A stretch of DNA of 64,000 bases. Origin: Ottowia sp. SB7-C50 (GTDB lineage: Bacteria > Pseudomonadota > Gammaproteobacteria > Burkholderiales > Burkholderiaceae_C). Positions 46,267 to 56,189 of the stretch are shown here, in pieces; positions within the stretch are counted from its first letter, which is position 1, and each line of letters begins with the position of its first letter. The translations under genes were made by a program, and so were the position numbers. The DNA is taken from assembly GCF_033110285.1 (NCBI RefSeq), contig NZ_CP136995.1, positions 2,170,001 through 2,234,000 of the forward strand. Direction: 5' to 3'. The notes under the pieces are model-generated. The model worked only from the letters and a program-made list of their open reading frames with translations. It ran no database searches and was not told where the DNA came from.

Positions 46267-49200
46267 TCAAGCATGCCCCACCCCCACACGCTCCCCCGCC
46301 CCACCCCGAACCCGCGCCCCCAACCGATCAAACCACAGGTAAATCACCGGCGTCGTGAACAGCGTCAGCAGTTGCGACAACACCAGCCCACCAAAGATCG
46401 CCAACCCCAGCGGCCGCCGCAATTCGGCCCCGTCACCAAACGCCAGCATCATCGGCAGCGCCGCCGCCAGCGCTGCCAGCGTCGTCATCAGGATCGGGCG
46501 AAAGCGCAGCAGCGCCGCCTGGTGAATCGCGTCCTGCGGCGACATGCCTTGGTGGCGCTCGGCGTCCAGCGCGAAGTCGATCATCATGATCGCGTTCTTC
46601 TTCACGATACCGATCAGCAGGATCAGGCCGATGATGCCCACAATGTCCAGCGGATGCCCGGTGACCCACAGCGCCAGCAACGCGCCCACGCCGGCCGACG
46701 GCAGCGTGCTCAGGATGGTCAGCGGGTGCACATAGCTCTCGTACAGCACGCCCAGCACGATGTAGACGCACACCAGCGCCGCCAGAATCAGCCACAGCTG
46801 GTTCGACAGTGAGCCTTCGTACGCACCGGCCGAGCCGGTCATGCGCAGCGTGACGCCCGGCGGCAGCCCTTCGGCCTGCGCCGCCGCCTGGATGGCCTTG
46901 ACCGCCGCGCCCAGCGACACGCCGGGGGCCAGGTCGAACCCCACCTTGGCGGCGGGGTACTGCGCCACGCGCGTCACCTGCAGGGGCGCCGGCTGTTCCA
47001 CGATGCTGGCGATGCTGGACAGCGGCGTGGTGCCGCCACCCGACGTGCGCAGCGGCAGGTTCATCAACGCCTGCAGGCTGGCGCCCTCGTCGCGCTGCGC
47101 TTCCAGGATGACGCGGTAGTGGTTGGTCTCGGTGAAGATGGTCGAGACGATGCGCTGGCCAAAGGCGTTGTAGAGCGCGTCGTCGATGCTGCTGGCGGTG
47201 ATGCCCAGGCGCGAGGCGTTGTCGCGGTCGACCCGCACGAAGGCCGCCTTGCCCTGCGCACCGGCGTCGGTGGTGGCGCCGCGCAGTTCGGGCAAGGTGC
47301 GCAGGCGCGCGGCCAGGCGCTGGGCCCAGGCGTCGACTTCGGCGGTGTCCACGCCTTCCAGGGCGAAGCGGTATTCGGTGGCGCCGCTTTCGCTGTCCAC
47401 CGTCAGGTCCTGCGTCGGCTGCACCAGCACCGTGGTGCCGGGCGCACTGCGCTCGGCCGCCTGCGCCAGGCGCTGCATGATGGCGGCCTGCGATTCGCCG
47501 AACACGCCGCGCGGGCGCAGGTTGACCACCAGCCGCCCGTTGTTCAGCATGGTGTTGTTGGCGGCGTCCACGCCGACCACCGAGCTGACCGACTGCACCG
47601 CCGCGTCGTGCAGCACCGCCTCGGCCGCCGCACCCTGCAGCGCCGCCATGCGGTCGAACGAGACGTCGGCCGGCGCCTGCACGCGCAGCTGCAGCTGGCC
47701 CGTGCTCTGGGTGGGGAACAGGCCCTTGGGAATCGCCCAGTACATCAGCGCCGTCAGCAGCAGCGTGCCCACGGCCAGCAGCAGCATCACCGGCTGATGG
47801 GCCAGCACCCAGCGCAGGCCCAGGTCGTACTGCGCGATCACGCGGTCGATGCCGCGCTGCATGGCGGCACCGAAGCGGGTCTGCGCGTGGTCGAGCGGCT
47901 CCAGCCAGCGCGCCGACATCATGGGCACCAGCGTCAGCGACACCAGCGCCGAAATCAGGATCGTCAGCGCCAGCGTCACCGCGAATTCGCGGAACAGCCG
48001 GCCGATCACCTCCTGCATGAACAGCAGCGGAATCAGCACCGCCACCAGCGACACGGTGAGCGAGATGATGGTGAAGCCGATCTCGCCCGCGCCGTCGATG
48101 GCGGCCTGCCATGGCGACTTGTTCATCTCACGATGGCGGGCGATGTTTTCAATCACCACGATGGCATCGTCCACCACGAAGCCGGTGGCGATGGTCAGCG
48201 CCATCAGCGTCAGGTTGTTGAGCGAGAAACCCAGCAGGTACATCACCCCCGCCGCGCCCACCAGCGAGATGGGCACCGCGATGGAGGCTATGAGCGTGGC
48301 GCGCAGGCTGTGCAGGAACAGGAAGATCACCAGCACCACCATCACCACCGCCAGCACCAGCTCGAACTGCACGTGCCGCACCGACGCGCGGATGCCTTGC
48401 GTACGGTCGGTCAGCACGGCCACCTGCACGCTGTCGGGCAGGCCCTGCTTCAGTTCGGGCAGCTGGCGCTGGATGGCGTCCACCGTGGCGATCACGTTGG
48501 CGCCGGGCTGGCGCTGCACGTTCAGGATGATGGCCGGCCTGAAGCCGCCTTCACCGGGCGCGGACGCCGCGGCAGCGCTGGCGCGCGCGGCGCCGTCCGG
48601 GTGGATGGCGGCCCACGCGCCCAGGCGGCTGTTTTCAGACCCCGGGATCACCTCGGCCACATCCTTCAGCCGCACCGGCGCGCCGGCGCGATAGCTGACG
48701 ATCAGTTCGCGGTATTGCTCGGCCGTCAGCAGTTGGTCGTTGCTGTTGATGGTGTAGGCGCGCTTGGGGCCGTCGAAGCTGCCCTTGGCGCTGCTGACGT
48801 TGGCACCGCTGATGGCGCTGCGGATCGAATCCAGCCCCAGGCCCATGCTGGCCAGGGCTTCCAGGTTGCCCTGCACGCGCACCGCCGGGCGCTGCCCGCC
48901 CGCCAGCGTGACCAGGCCCACGCCGCTGATCTGGCTGATCTTCTGCGCCAGCCGCGTGTTGACCATGTTCTGCACCTCGGTCAGCGGCAGGCTGTCCGAG
49001 CTGATGGCCAGCGTCAGGATGGGTGCGTCCGCCGGGTTGACCTTGGCGTAGACCGGCGGCGCCGGCAGATCGGCCGGCAGCAGCGAGCCGCCGGCGTTGA
49101 TGGCCGCCTGCACCTGCTGCTCGGCCGATGCCATCGATTCAGACAGCGCGAACTGCAGCGTGACGATGGACACGCCGGCCGCGCTGGTGCTGCTCATGCG

Positions 49201-49434
49201 CGTCAGGCCGGCCATCTGGCCCAGCTGCCGTTCCAGCGGGGCGGTGACGGTGCGGCTCATCACGTCGGGGCTGGCGCCGGGGTACAGCGTCTGCACCTGG
49301 ATCGTCGGGTAATCCACCTGCGGCAGCGCCGCCAGCGGCAGAAAACGCAAGCCCAGCAGGCCCGACAGCACGATCGCCAGCATGAGCAGCCCGGTGGCGA
49401 CGGGGCGCTGGATGAAAAGGCGGGATGGATTCAT
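46267..49434 (-). CDS. mdtB: RND efflux permease, MdtB type
   Basis: This first pump subunit of the MdtBC pair has 1055 residues with twelve membrane helices. It begins MNPSRLFIQRPVATGLLMLA. The proton relay helix has TGFVVDDAIVVIENIARHRE and the end LGLAIFGGLVLSQLLTLFTTP; periplasmic loops carry TLYPGASPDVMSRTVTAPLE. It starts 30 bp after mdtA. In enteric bacteria MdtABC exports bile salts, novobiocin and similar compounds; the substrate here cannot be read from the sequence. Confidence 0.93.
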   Translation of the reverse strand: MNPSRLFIQRPVATGLLMLAIVLSGLLGLRFLPLAALPQVDYPTIQVQTLYPGASPDVMSRTVTAPLERQLGQMAGLTRMSSTSAAGVSIVTLQFALSESMASAEQQVQAAINAGGSLLPADLPAPPVYAKVNPADAPILTLAISSDSLPLTEVQNMVNTRLAQKISQISGVGLVTLAGGQRPAVRVQGNLEALASMGLGLDSIRSAISGANVSSAKGSFDGPKRAYTINSNDQLLTAEQYRELIVSYRAGAPVRLKDVAEVIPGSENSRLGAWAAIHPDGAARASAAAASAPGEGGFRPAIILNVQRQPGANVIATVDAIQRQLPELKQGLPDSVQVAVLTDRTQGIRASVRHVQFELVLAVVMVVLVIFLFLHSLRATLIASIAVPISLVGAAGVMYLLGFSLNNLTLMALTIATGFVVDDAIVVIENIARHREMNKSPWQAAIDGAGEIGFTIISLTVSLVAVLIPLLFMQEVIGRLFREFAVTLALTILISALVSLTLVPMMSARWLEPLDHAQTRFGAAMQRGIDRVIAQYDLGLRWVLAHQPVMLLLAVGTLLLTALMYWAIPKGLFPTQSTGQLQLRVQAPADVSFDRMAALQGAAAEAVLHDAAVQSVSSVVGVDAANNTMLNNGRLVVNLRPRGVFGESQAAIMQRLAQAAERSAPGTTVLVQPTQDLTVDSESGATEYRFALEGVDTAEVDAWAQRLAARLRTLPELRGATTDAGAQGKAAFVRVDRDNASRLGITASSIDDALYNAFGQRIVSTIFTETNHYRVILEAQRDEGASLQALMNLPLRTSGGGTTPLSSIASIVEQPAPLQVTRVAQYPAAKVGFDLAPGVSLGAAVKAIQAAAQAEGLPPGVTLRMTGSAGAYEGSLSNQLWLILAALVCVYIVLGVLYESYVHPLTILSTLPSAGVGALLALWVTGHPLDIVGIIGLILLIGIVKKNAIMMIDFALDAERHQGMSPQDAIHQAALLRFRPILMTTLAALAAALPMMLAFGDGAELRRPLGLAIFGGLVLSQLLTLFTTPVIYLWFDRLGARVRGGAGERVGVGHA

Positions 49435-49464
49435 GGTCTCAAGCGCGGCGCCTGCCGTGCCGGC

Positions 49465-51045
49465 TTACTGCGCGCCCTGCTGCGCCTCGCGCGCACGGCG
49501 TCGCTCGCGCAGCATCTCCAGGTAGGTGCGGCGTTCTTCGGGCGGCATGGCCAGCACCTTCTCGCGCAGTTCGGGCGGCAGCCGCTGCAGCCAGGCGCCA
49601 CTGGCGGGCGCGGCGGGCGCCGACGCGGACGGTTCCGCCGGCTGCGGTGCGGGCGGCGATGCCCTTGCCGGGGCCGGGGCCGCAGCCCGTTCGCCCGAGG
49701 CAGGGGGCCGGGCCGGCGCGGCACCGCTGGCGGGCGGCGCGCCGGCGGCCGCGGGCGCACCGCTGGCCCCCCCCGCGCGGCCCGCGCGCACCGGGCGCGC
49801 CGGATGCGCGGCCCATCGGCCGTTCGCCCGCCAGCGAGACCCGGCCGCCGTCCTTCACACGGTCGCCCCCTTCGGTAATGACGGTCTCGCCCGCCTGCAC
49901 CCCGGAAGTGACCAGCACCTCGTCCACCGTCGCGCCGCCGCGCTTGACGGGCCGCATGTGCGCCACGCGCTCGGCGTCGACCACGTAGACGTAATCGCCG
50001 TCCGGCCCGGTGCGCACCGCCGTCACCGGCACCAGCACCCCCGGCGTCGCGCCCAGTTGCAGGCGCACGTTGACGAACTGGTTGGGAAACAGCTGGCCCT
50101 GCGCATTGTCGAAGCGGGCCTTGGCCTGCAGTGTGCCGGTGGCGGTGTCGATGACGTTGTCCAGCGTCAGGAAGCGGCCGGCGGCCAGCACGTCTTCGCG
50201 CGTGCCGCCCAGCGCCTGGACGGGCAAGGCGCCCGTGCGCTGCGCCGCCAGCACTTCGGGCACGCGGTCCTGCGGCACGGCAAACTTGACGTCGATCGGC
50301 GTCATCTGCGTGAGGGTGGCGATGCCGGTGGTGGCGCCCGCCTGCACCATGTTGCCCGGGTCCACCGCGCGCAGGCCAATGCGGCCGGCGATGGGCGCCG
50401 TGATGCGCGCATAGCCCAGGTTGATGCGCGCATTGCCCTCGCTGGCGGTGGCGCTCTGCACTTGGCCCTCCAACTGCTTGACCAGTGCGGCCTGCGTGTC
50501 CACGTCTTGCCGGGCGATAGAGTCCTGCTTCCACAGCGTTTCGTAGCGCCCCAGCGTGACGCGCGCGGCCGACAGCTGCGCCTGGATGCGCGCGCGCTCG
50601 CCCTGTGCCTGCGTCAGCGCCTGCTCGAACGGGCGCGGGTCGATGCGCGCCAGCAGCTGGCCCTTCTGCACCGTCTGACCTTCGGTGAACAGCACCTCGG
50701 TCAGCACGCCCGACACCTGCGGGCGCAGCACCACCTGGGTCACGGGGGGTGACGGTGCCCAGCGCGCTGACCAGCACCGGCAGATCGCCCTGCCGCGCGC
50801 GCGCCACGCCCACCGTGGCCGCGCCGCCGCCCATGCCCGGCCCACCCCCGCCGCCCGGGCCGCCGCCACCGGGGCCGCCACCCCGCGCGGCCGGCGCGGC
50901 GGGCGACTTGGCCCGCTGCACCAGCCACCAGGCGCTGCCGGCCAGGCCCAGCACCAGCAGCAGCGCCACGATGCGGCCGAGCCAGGGCCGGCGCGGGGGG
51001 TGGGGTTTGCAATGGGTCAGGCGGCGGGGTTTGTTGGACAGTCAT
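49465..51045 (-). pseudogene. mdtA: RND membrane fusion protein MdtA, frame broken at three C/G runs
   Basis: This periplasmic adaptor links the MdtBC pump to its outer-membrane factor. The true protein is split over three frames. Start: MTVQQTPPPDPLQTPPP from the ATG at 51045. The frame changes at a C6 run (50995-51000) into the membrane anchor (IVALLLVLGLAGSAWWLVQR), again at C6 (50744-50749) into the lipoyl and barrel domains (VVLRPQVSGVLTEVLFTEGQ, ARIDPRPFEQALTQAQGERA, YARITAPIAGRIGLRAVDPG), and at a G8 run (49767-49774) into a Pro/Ala-rich tail ending LPPELREKVLAMPPEERR. Removing one base at each run restores one frame of 525 residues. Sequence error is the likely cause. Confidence 0.9.
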
Positions 51046-51198
51046 AGAGCAGGTGTAGCAAGGCAAGCGCCGGGACGGCCACGCGGCCTAAGACGGCCGC
51101 AGGGCCGCCGCCTCGCACGATGGAGCGCTGCACACATCGTAGCGGGGGCCTGCCCCCACCCCGTGTTCGCGCGTTGAAGAAATGTAAAGTAGGCCGCG

Positions 51199-51216
51199 CC
51201 TAGGAGTCTGCGCGGG
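51199..51216. repeat. Family D motif CCTAGGAGTCTGCGCGGG
   Basis: This shares CTAGGAGTCTGCGC with the copies at 61636 and 62364. It lies just after the end of the large hydrolase gene on the minus strand. Confidence 0.6.
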
Positions 51217-51232
51217 CCAGCGCGTCGCCGGG

Positions 51233-54001
51233 TCAGCGAAACACCGGCTGCAGCGTCAGTTCGGTCAGCGGCGGCGACAGTTCGCGCGGCTCGCGCCCGA
51301 ACGGCACGACGACCACCGGCGCATAGCCCAGCAGTTCGTCGCTGAACTTGCCCACGATCTGGTAGGTGCCCAGGCTGCCCAGCCCGGCGATCAGCACCGC
51401 CGAATAGCGCGGGTTGAGCGGGTTGTCGCCCGCGGCCAGCACCGCGCTTTCGGGGTGGGTGTAGCGCTGCCCGCGCACCGCGAACGATTGCGCCCCGAAA
51501 TCCACCGGCCATTGCGCCGCCACCCGCTGGCTGACGGCGTTGGTGGACGGGCGGCCGACCAGCAGCAGGTGGTGGCCGCGCAGGTCTTCCTCGCTCGCCT
51601 CGCGGTCGGACTTGATGGGCGGCTGGACGTTGTGTTCGCGCCGGCGCAGCGCCGTCTGCAGCAGCCGGGCGGCCTCGTGGTTGCCCACCTCGTCGTCCTG
51701 CGTGCCGTAGACGATCAGCGCGTTTTCGAGCTCGTCGTCCATGGTCAGGATGGTGAAGGGCGAGCCATTTCCGCGCGCGGTGGTGCCCTGCTTGTCGACC
51801 ACCACGCGCACCGGCTTGCCGCGGGTGGTGATGCGGAGGCTCGGGTGGTCGCGGTCGAACACCTGCGTCTGCGTCACGTCGCCGTCAGCGGTTTCGACGG
51901 TGACCGGCACCGCCAGCGCGGGGCCGATGCGCGACACGTCCAGCGTCACCTCGGTCTGCCAGCCGCTGCCCACGGCACGGCTCTCGGCCCCGGCCACACC
52001 CAGCAGGGGCAGGCCGGGCTGCTGCGTCCACCAGTCGAACAGCGGCCCCAACGGTCGCGCGGTGTGGCGCTGCAGGAAGGCCTGGAACTGCTGCGTGCTC
52101 ACCGGCTGGCCGTCGCGCTCGCGGCCCAGGGCACGCGCGGCGGCGTCGAACGCCTGGGCGCCCATCACGCCGCGCAGCGTGTGCAGAAACAGCACGCCCT
52201 TGCCAGCCACCAGCTGGTAACCGAGCGGGTCGCCCATGTCGGCGCGCGTGGCCGCCAGCGGCCGGTCGTGCCCGGCGCGGGCGGCGCGGCCAAACCAGCT
52301 GCGGTAATAGGCCACCTCGACGCCGATGTCGTCCCGGGCGTGGGGCGGCGTGCGGGTGGACCGCGACGGCGCGTTCATCTCGGCCAGCAGGCGCTCGAAG
52401 CGCGCGAAGCCGGTAGACAGCCAGATGTCCGCATCGCTTGCCGGCAGCAGCGTGCCGCGCCAGTACGGCGGCGGCGACACGTAATCGGCCGGCTTGGGCG
52501 ACGGCCAGGCCTGGCGCGGATGGGGCTGGTCGGCCGCCGCGGTGACCGGGCCGGCCGGCGGCGGCTGCACCGTCAGCAAGGTCCAGGGGTTCTGGATGAG
52601 CGGGCGGATCTCGGCGTGGTCGCGCGCCTCCTTGGGCGTGGGCGCCCACAGCGCCCCGGTGGGCGGCCCGAACGAGCCCCAGCTGTGCAGCTGCGCCGCC
52701 AGATTCGCGTCGGTGTACTTGGCGTCGACGCCGAAGGCCGACACAATTTCGGGCGTGGACAGCAGCTTGCGCGCAAAGTCCAGGTCGATCTTGCCCTTGT
52801 GCGCGCGGTATTCGCGCAGCCACACTTCATCGCGCTTGGACGGTATATAGGCCGCGCTGGCCGAGGGACGCCCGTCGCGCCGCGCCGTGGCGGCCAGGCG
52901 CGCGCCGGGTTCCTTGATGTTGTTGTCGTTCCAGTAAAAGCCTTCGGCACCCTGGAACCACTGGTTCTGGCTGCTGCGGTGCAGCCGGCTCTGGCCGCCG
53001 GCCAGCGTGAGCAGCGCGATCTCGTTGCGCTTCAGGTCGCCCATCACCCATTCGGTGGAGCACAGGCCGTTGTCGTTCTTCGTCAGCAGCGCGGCGGCTT
53101 CGTCGATGCTGCCGGCGTACTGCTGCGCCTGGCGGATGCGCGCGGCCAGCGGCGTGCCGCCGTCGATCAGCGGGCCCTGGTCGAGCGTGGTTTCGGCCAG
53201 CAGGATGCCGGCCTCGTTGATCGAATAGTCCATGCCGCTGTGCATGCCGCCCGGCGTGGACTGCATGACGAAGCGGTAGCCCTGGGTGGGCTTGACCTCC
53301 ATCCACACGTTGTAGAAGTTGGCCGGGTAAAGGTCATACATGGTGATGTGGCCAAACACGATCTGCCCGTCCGCCGTGGCCGCGCCGTTGGCGATGAAGG
53401 CGTTGCAGCGCTGCGGCCGGCGCCGCTGCTTGTGCGCGCCGCTCAGGATCGGGTCCAGCGGCTGCTGCGTGGCAATGCGCAGCTGCGGCGCGTTGGGCGT
53501 CACCAGCAGTGCGTCGTGCAGGGTGTCGATCTCGTTCGACGTGTTCAGGACGATGATGTCCAGCACGTCCAGCAGGCGGCCGTGCGCGCGCGCGCCGGCG
53601 GCGTTGGCGCCGTCGACGATGCCGCGCATCTCCTGAATCTGCTCGGGCGGAAAGCCCTGGCCGAACAGCCGCTGCGCCACCCGGCGGTTCTGCGCCCACG
53701 CGGCGGCCGGCGCCTGCGGCCCCCAGAACTCGGACAGCGCGCGGATGTGGGCCGCGATTTCGGTCGCCATCAGGTGGCCGTGCTGCAGGCCGCGATCGCG
53801 CGGCGGGCCCTCGATGTGCAGCACCGTCCAGCCGGCCTGCGGGTAGCGCCAGCCAGCGCCCCAGCGCTGCACCGTGGCGGGGTCGGGCGTAAAGCCGGCC
53901 TGCGGCGGCGGTGCCGCCTGTGCCGCCGCCAGCAGCCACAGGCTGCCCAGCACCAGCATGCCCAGCCAGCGCGCCTGGCGCGCGGCGATCCACCCCTTCA
54001 T
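51233..54001 (-). CDS. Exported multi-domain hydrolase: Ntn-type (C45-like) plus M1-like C-terminal part
   Basis: This 922-residue protein has a signal peptide (LGMLVLGSLWLLAAAQAAPP). The N-terminal half resembles Ntn hydrolases of the C45/phospholipase B-like group: GLQHGHLMATEIAAHI, LLDVLDIIVLNTSNEID and the probable nucleophile C199 in PQRCNAFIANGAATADGQIV, then GMDYSINEAGILLAETT. Around residues 530-670 is a segment like the end of an M1 aminopeptidase catalytic domain (ADIWLSTGFARFERLLAEMN, GKGVLFLHTLRGVMGAQAFD) but without HExxH. The last 170 residues (ENALIVYGTQDDEVGNHEAA, HHLLLVGRPSTN, NPLNPRYSAVLIAG) resemble C-terminal domains of some large secreted esterases/peptidases. Substrate unknown. 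Confidence 0.78.
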   Translation of the reverse strand: MKGWIAARQARWLGMLVLGSLWLLAAAQAAPPPQAGFTPDPATVQRWGAGWRYPQAGWTVLHIEGPPRDRGLQHGHLMATEIAAHIRALSEFWGPQAPAAAWAQNRRVAQRLFGQGFPPEQIQEMRGIVDGANAAGARAHGRLLDVLDIIVLNTSNEIDTLHDALLVTPNAPQLRIATQQPLDPILSGAHKQRRRPQRCNAFIANGAATADGQIVFGHITMYDLYPANFYNVWMEVKPTQGYRFVMQSTPGGMHSGMDYSINEAGILLAETTLDQGPLIDGGTPLAARIRQAQQYAGSIDEAAALLTKNDNGLCSTEWVMGDLKRNEIALLTLAGGQSRLHRSSQNQWFQGAEGFYWNDNNIKEPGARLAATARRDGRPSASAAYIPSKRDEVWLREYRAHKGKIDLDFARKLLSTPEIVSAFGVDAKYTDANLAAQLHSWGSFGPPTGALWAPTPKEARDHAEIRPLIQNPWTLLTVQPPPAGPVTAAADQPHPRQAWPSPKPADYVSPPPYWRGTLLPASDADIWLSTGFARFERLLAEMNAPSRSTRTPPHARDDIGVEVAYYRSWFGRAARAGHDRPLAATRADMGDPLGYQLVAGKGVLFLHTLRGVMGAQAFDAAARALGRERDGQPVSTQQFQAFLQRHTARPLGPLFDWWTQQPGLPLLGVAGAESRAVGSGWQTEVTLDVSRIGPALAVPVTVETADGDVTQTQVFDRDHPSLRITTRGKPVRVVVDKQGTTARGNGSPFTILTMDDELENALIVYGTQDDEVGNHEAARLLQTALRRREHNVQPPIKSDREASEEDLRGHHLLLVGRPSTNAVSQRVAAQWPVDFGAQSFAVRGQRYTHPESAVLAAGDNPLNPRYSAVLIAGLGSLGTYQIVGKFSDELLGYAPVVVVPFGREPRELSPPLTELTLQPVFR

Positions 54002-54019
54002 GCCCGTCGCTCCCTTTTC

Positions 54020-54077
54020 TTGCTATTTAAAAATGAGCTGCCAGCGCTTGATGGACAAGCGCTGGCGGGTTATTGAT
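54020..54077. repeat. Family A repeat, copy 16, with perfect core
   Basis: CCAGCGCTTG ATGGA CAAGCGCTGG (54041-54065) has perfect ten-base arms, with TTGCTATTTAAAAATGAGC on the left. It lies upstream of the large hydrolase gene and after the DUF2322 gene, both on the minus strand. Confidence 0.85.
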
Positions 54078-54091
54078 CTAACAATCGCCGG

Positions 54092-54409
54092 TCAGGCCGC
54101 CAGCGGCACCAGGCGCCAGCCCTTGCCGGGCGTCTGCGCGTCCAGCAGCAGGTCGATGTTGGGGTGCGCGCCCGGCCGCGCGCGGGCGTCGGCCACGTGC
54201 TCGGCAAACCACGCGATGCCCTGCGCCACGGCGTCGGCGTTCAGCGCGCCGCCAAAGCGCTCGGCCAGCGCGTGATACAGCCGCAGCGACCCCATCTTGC
54301 CCGGCGCCGCCGGAATGTGGTGCACCACGGCGCCGGTGGCGTCCACCACGTCAAGGCCGCGCAGGTGGTCGGCGGCAGGCAGCGTGGCCAGAATGTCGGC
54401 AAAGTTCAT
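54092..54409 (-). CDS. DUF2322 family protein
   Basis: This 105-residue cytoplasmic protein begins MNFADILATLPAADHLRGLD; AAPGKMGSLRLYHALAERFG and the C-terminal FAEHVADARARPGAHPNIDL match what I recognise as DUF2322. Its function is unknown. The start lies five bases after the uppP stop, so the two are co-transcribed. Confidence 0.9.
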   Translation of the reverse strand: MNFADILATLPAADHLRGLDVVDATGAVVHHIPAAPGKMGSLRLYHALAERFGGALNADAVAQGIAWFAEHVADARARPGAHPNIDLLLDAQTPGKGWRLVPLAA

Positions 54410-54413
54410 GCGC

Positions 54414-55238
54414 TCAATCCTGCCACACCACCGCGCCGGTCCACCACGTCAGCAGCACAATCACCCCAAAGGCGATGCGGTACCACGCAAAGGGCACAAA
54501 GCTGTGGCTGGCGATGTAGCGCAGCAGCCAGCGCACGCAGATCCAGGCGCTGACGAAGGAGAACAGCAGGCCGACGGCGAACAGCGGCAGGTCGGCTGCC
54601 GACAGCAGCGCGCGTTCCTTGTACAAGCTGTAAACCCCCGCGCCGATCAGCGTCGGAATGGCCAGGAAGAACGAGAAATCCGTCGCCGCCTTGCGCGACA
54701 GCCCGAGCAGCATGCCGCCGATGATGGTGGCGCCGCTGCGGCTGGTGCCGGGGATCATGGCCAGGCACTGGACCAGGCCCACCTTCAGCGCGTCGAGCGG
54801 CGTCATGTCGTCCACGCTCTGCACGCGCGCCGCGCTTTGCGGGCGGCTTTCGGCCCACAGGATGACGAAGGCGCCCAGGATGAAGGTGGTGGCCACCACT
54901 TGCGGCGTGAACAGGTGCGCCTTGATCGCCTTGCCCGCCAGCAGGCCCAGCACCACGGCGGGCGCAAAGCCAATCAGCACGTTGCCCGCAAAGCGCTGCG
55001 CCTGCCGGCTGCTGGGCAGCGCCACCAGCGTGTCGCGAATCTTCTGCCAGTACACGATGATGACCGCCAGGATGGCGCCGGTCTGGATGGCAATCTCGAA
55101 CACCTTGGCCTTGGCGCCCGTGAAGTCGAGCAGGCTGCCCGCCAGGATCAGGTGGCCGGTGGATGAGATGGGCAGAAATTCGGTCAACCCCTCCACGATG
55201 CCCATGATCGCGGCCTTGACCAGCAGTGCGGTGTCCAA
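54414..55238 (-). CDS. uppP: Undecaprenyl-diphosphatase
   Basis: This integral membrane phosphatase of 274 residues recycles the carrier lipid for peptidoglycan synthesis by converting undecaprenyl diphosphate to the monophosphate. The catalytic motifs are [14 protein letters not shown] (near residues 16-29) and [10 protein letters not shown] in the second half. Hydrophobic helices fit the family. It was formerly named bacA after bacitracin resistance. It sits downstream of an ankyrin gene and a family B hairpin, and upstream of DUF2322. Confidence 0.96.
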   Translation of the reverse strand: MDTALLVKAAIMGIVEGLTEFLPISSTGHLILAGSLLDFTGAKAKVFEIAIQTGAILAVIIVYWQKIRDTLVALPSSRQAQRFAGNVLIGFAPAVVLGLLAGKAIKAHLFTPQVVATTFILGAFVILWAESRPQSAARVQSVDDMTPLDALKVGLVQCLAMIPGTSRSGATIIGGMLLGLSRKAATDFSFFLAIPTLIGAGVYSLYKERALLSAADLPLFAVGLLFSFVSAWICVRWLLRYIASHSFVPFAWYRIAFGVIVLLTWWTGAVVWQD

Positions 55239-55256
55239 GCGAATTCTTTCTTTGAC

Positions 55257-55317
55257 GCTACATCATTTGTAGCTGCTGGCGCTTATTCTACAAGCGCTGG
55301 GGGCCAGTTTTTCCTGA
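55257..55317. repeat. Family A repeat, copy 17
   Basis: GCTACATCATTTGTAGCTGC, then TGGCGCTTATTCTACAAGCGCTGG and GGCCAGTTTTT. It lies upstream of uppP, next to a family B hairpin. Confidence 0.8.
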
Positions 55318-55359
55318 TATGCAGCCGCGGGAGCGGCGGCGAACCACGAAAACCAGGAA

Positions 55360-55453
55360 CCGGACGCGAAGGACGCAAAGGATTCGCGAAGGACGCAAAA
55401 GAAAAGCCACAAGAATCATTTCCTGGGTCTTTTTTTGCGTCCTCTGCGTCCGG
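55360..55453. repeat. Family B hairpin upstream of uppP
   Basis: CCGGACGC (55360-55367) and GCGTCCGG (55446-55453) are perfect outer arms, with GGACGCAAAGG inside on the left and GCGTCCTCTGCG on the right. It lies between the ankyrin and uppP genes on the minus strand. Confidence 0.8.
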
Positions 55454-55496
55454 CTGTGGGTGTGGGGTCAGCCAGCGACACAGCCGTGGCCCCCGC

Positions 55497-56189
55497 TCAG
55501 CGCCCGCCCGCCGCGCGCAGCAGCGCGGCCACCTCGCGCTGGCCCAGCCGCTGGGCGTGCTGCAGTGGCGTCACGCCGTCGCGGTCGGCCAGGTTGACCT
55601 GGGCGCCGCGCGCCAGCAGCAGGCGCACGATGGCCTGGTGCGCTGCGCCGCCGCTGCCCAGGATCACCGCCTCCAGCAGGCCCGTCCAGCCCAGCCGGTT
55701 GACGTGGTCGACGTCGATGTCGGTCGCCAGCAGCACGCGCACCGTGTCGACGTGGCCGCGTTCGCAGGCCGGGATCAGCGCCGTGCCGCCAAAGCGGTTG
55801 GTAACGCGCCAGTCGGCGCCGTGGGCCAGCGCGGCGCGCACGATCTCGGTGTAGCCGCGCGCGCCGGCCAGCAGGAAGGCGCTGTCGCGCTGTGCGTCCT
55901 GCGCGTTGACGTCGGCCCCGCGTTCCATGAGAAGGCGCGCCGCCGCCACGTGGTGGCCGTCGGTGGCGATCAGCACCGGCGTGCGCCCGCGGGCGTCGCG
56001 TGATTCAAGGGGCGCGCCAGCGTCCAGCGCGCGGGCGATGGCGGCCACGTCGCCGGCCTGTGCGGCGCGCAGCAGCGCGGCGGTCTGGGGGTGTTCCTGG
56101 GCGGTCACGGTCATCGGCAAGGTGAATGCGCCGGCCAGCGCCGCCAGCAGCGTGCGGCGGCCGACGGGGGTGGGTGCGCGCGGAGTCAT
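55497..56189 (-). CDS. Exported ankyrin-repeat protein
   Basis: This 230-residue protein starts with a twin-arginine-like signal (VGRRTLLAALAGAFTLPMTV, then AQ) and carries about five ankyrin repeats: AAQAGDVAAIARALDAGAPL, GRTPVLIATDGHHVAAARLL, RGYTEIVRAALAHG, GGTALIPACERGHVDTVRVL and DGVTPLQHAQRLGQREVAAL. The start at 56189 gives the signal peptide; codons upstream lack features. It is probably a periplasmic interaction module. Partner unknown. Confidence 0.85.
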   Translation of the reverse strand: MTPRAPTPVGRRTLLAALAGAFTLPMTVTAQEHPQTAALLRAAQAGDVAAIARALDAGAPLESRDARGRTPVLIATDGHHVAAARLLMERGADVNAQDAQRDSAFLLAGARGYTEIVRAALAHGADWRVTNRFGGTALIPACERGHVDTVRVLLATDIDVDHVNRLGWTGLLEAVILGSGGAAHQAIVRLLLARGAQVNLADRDGVTPLQHAQRLGQREVAALLRAAGGR

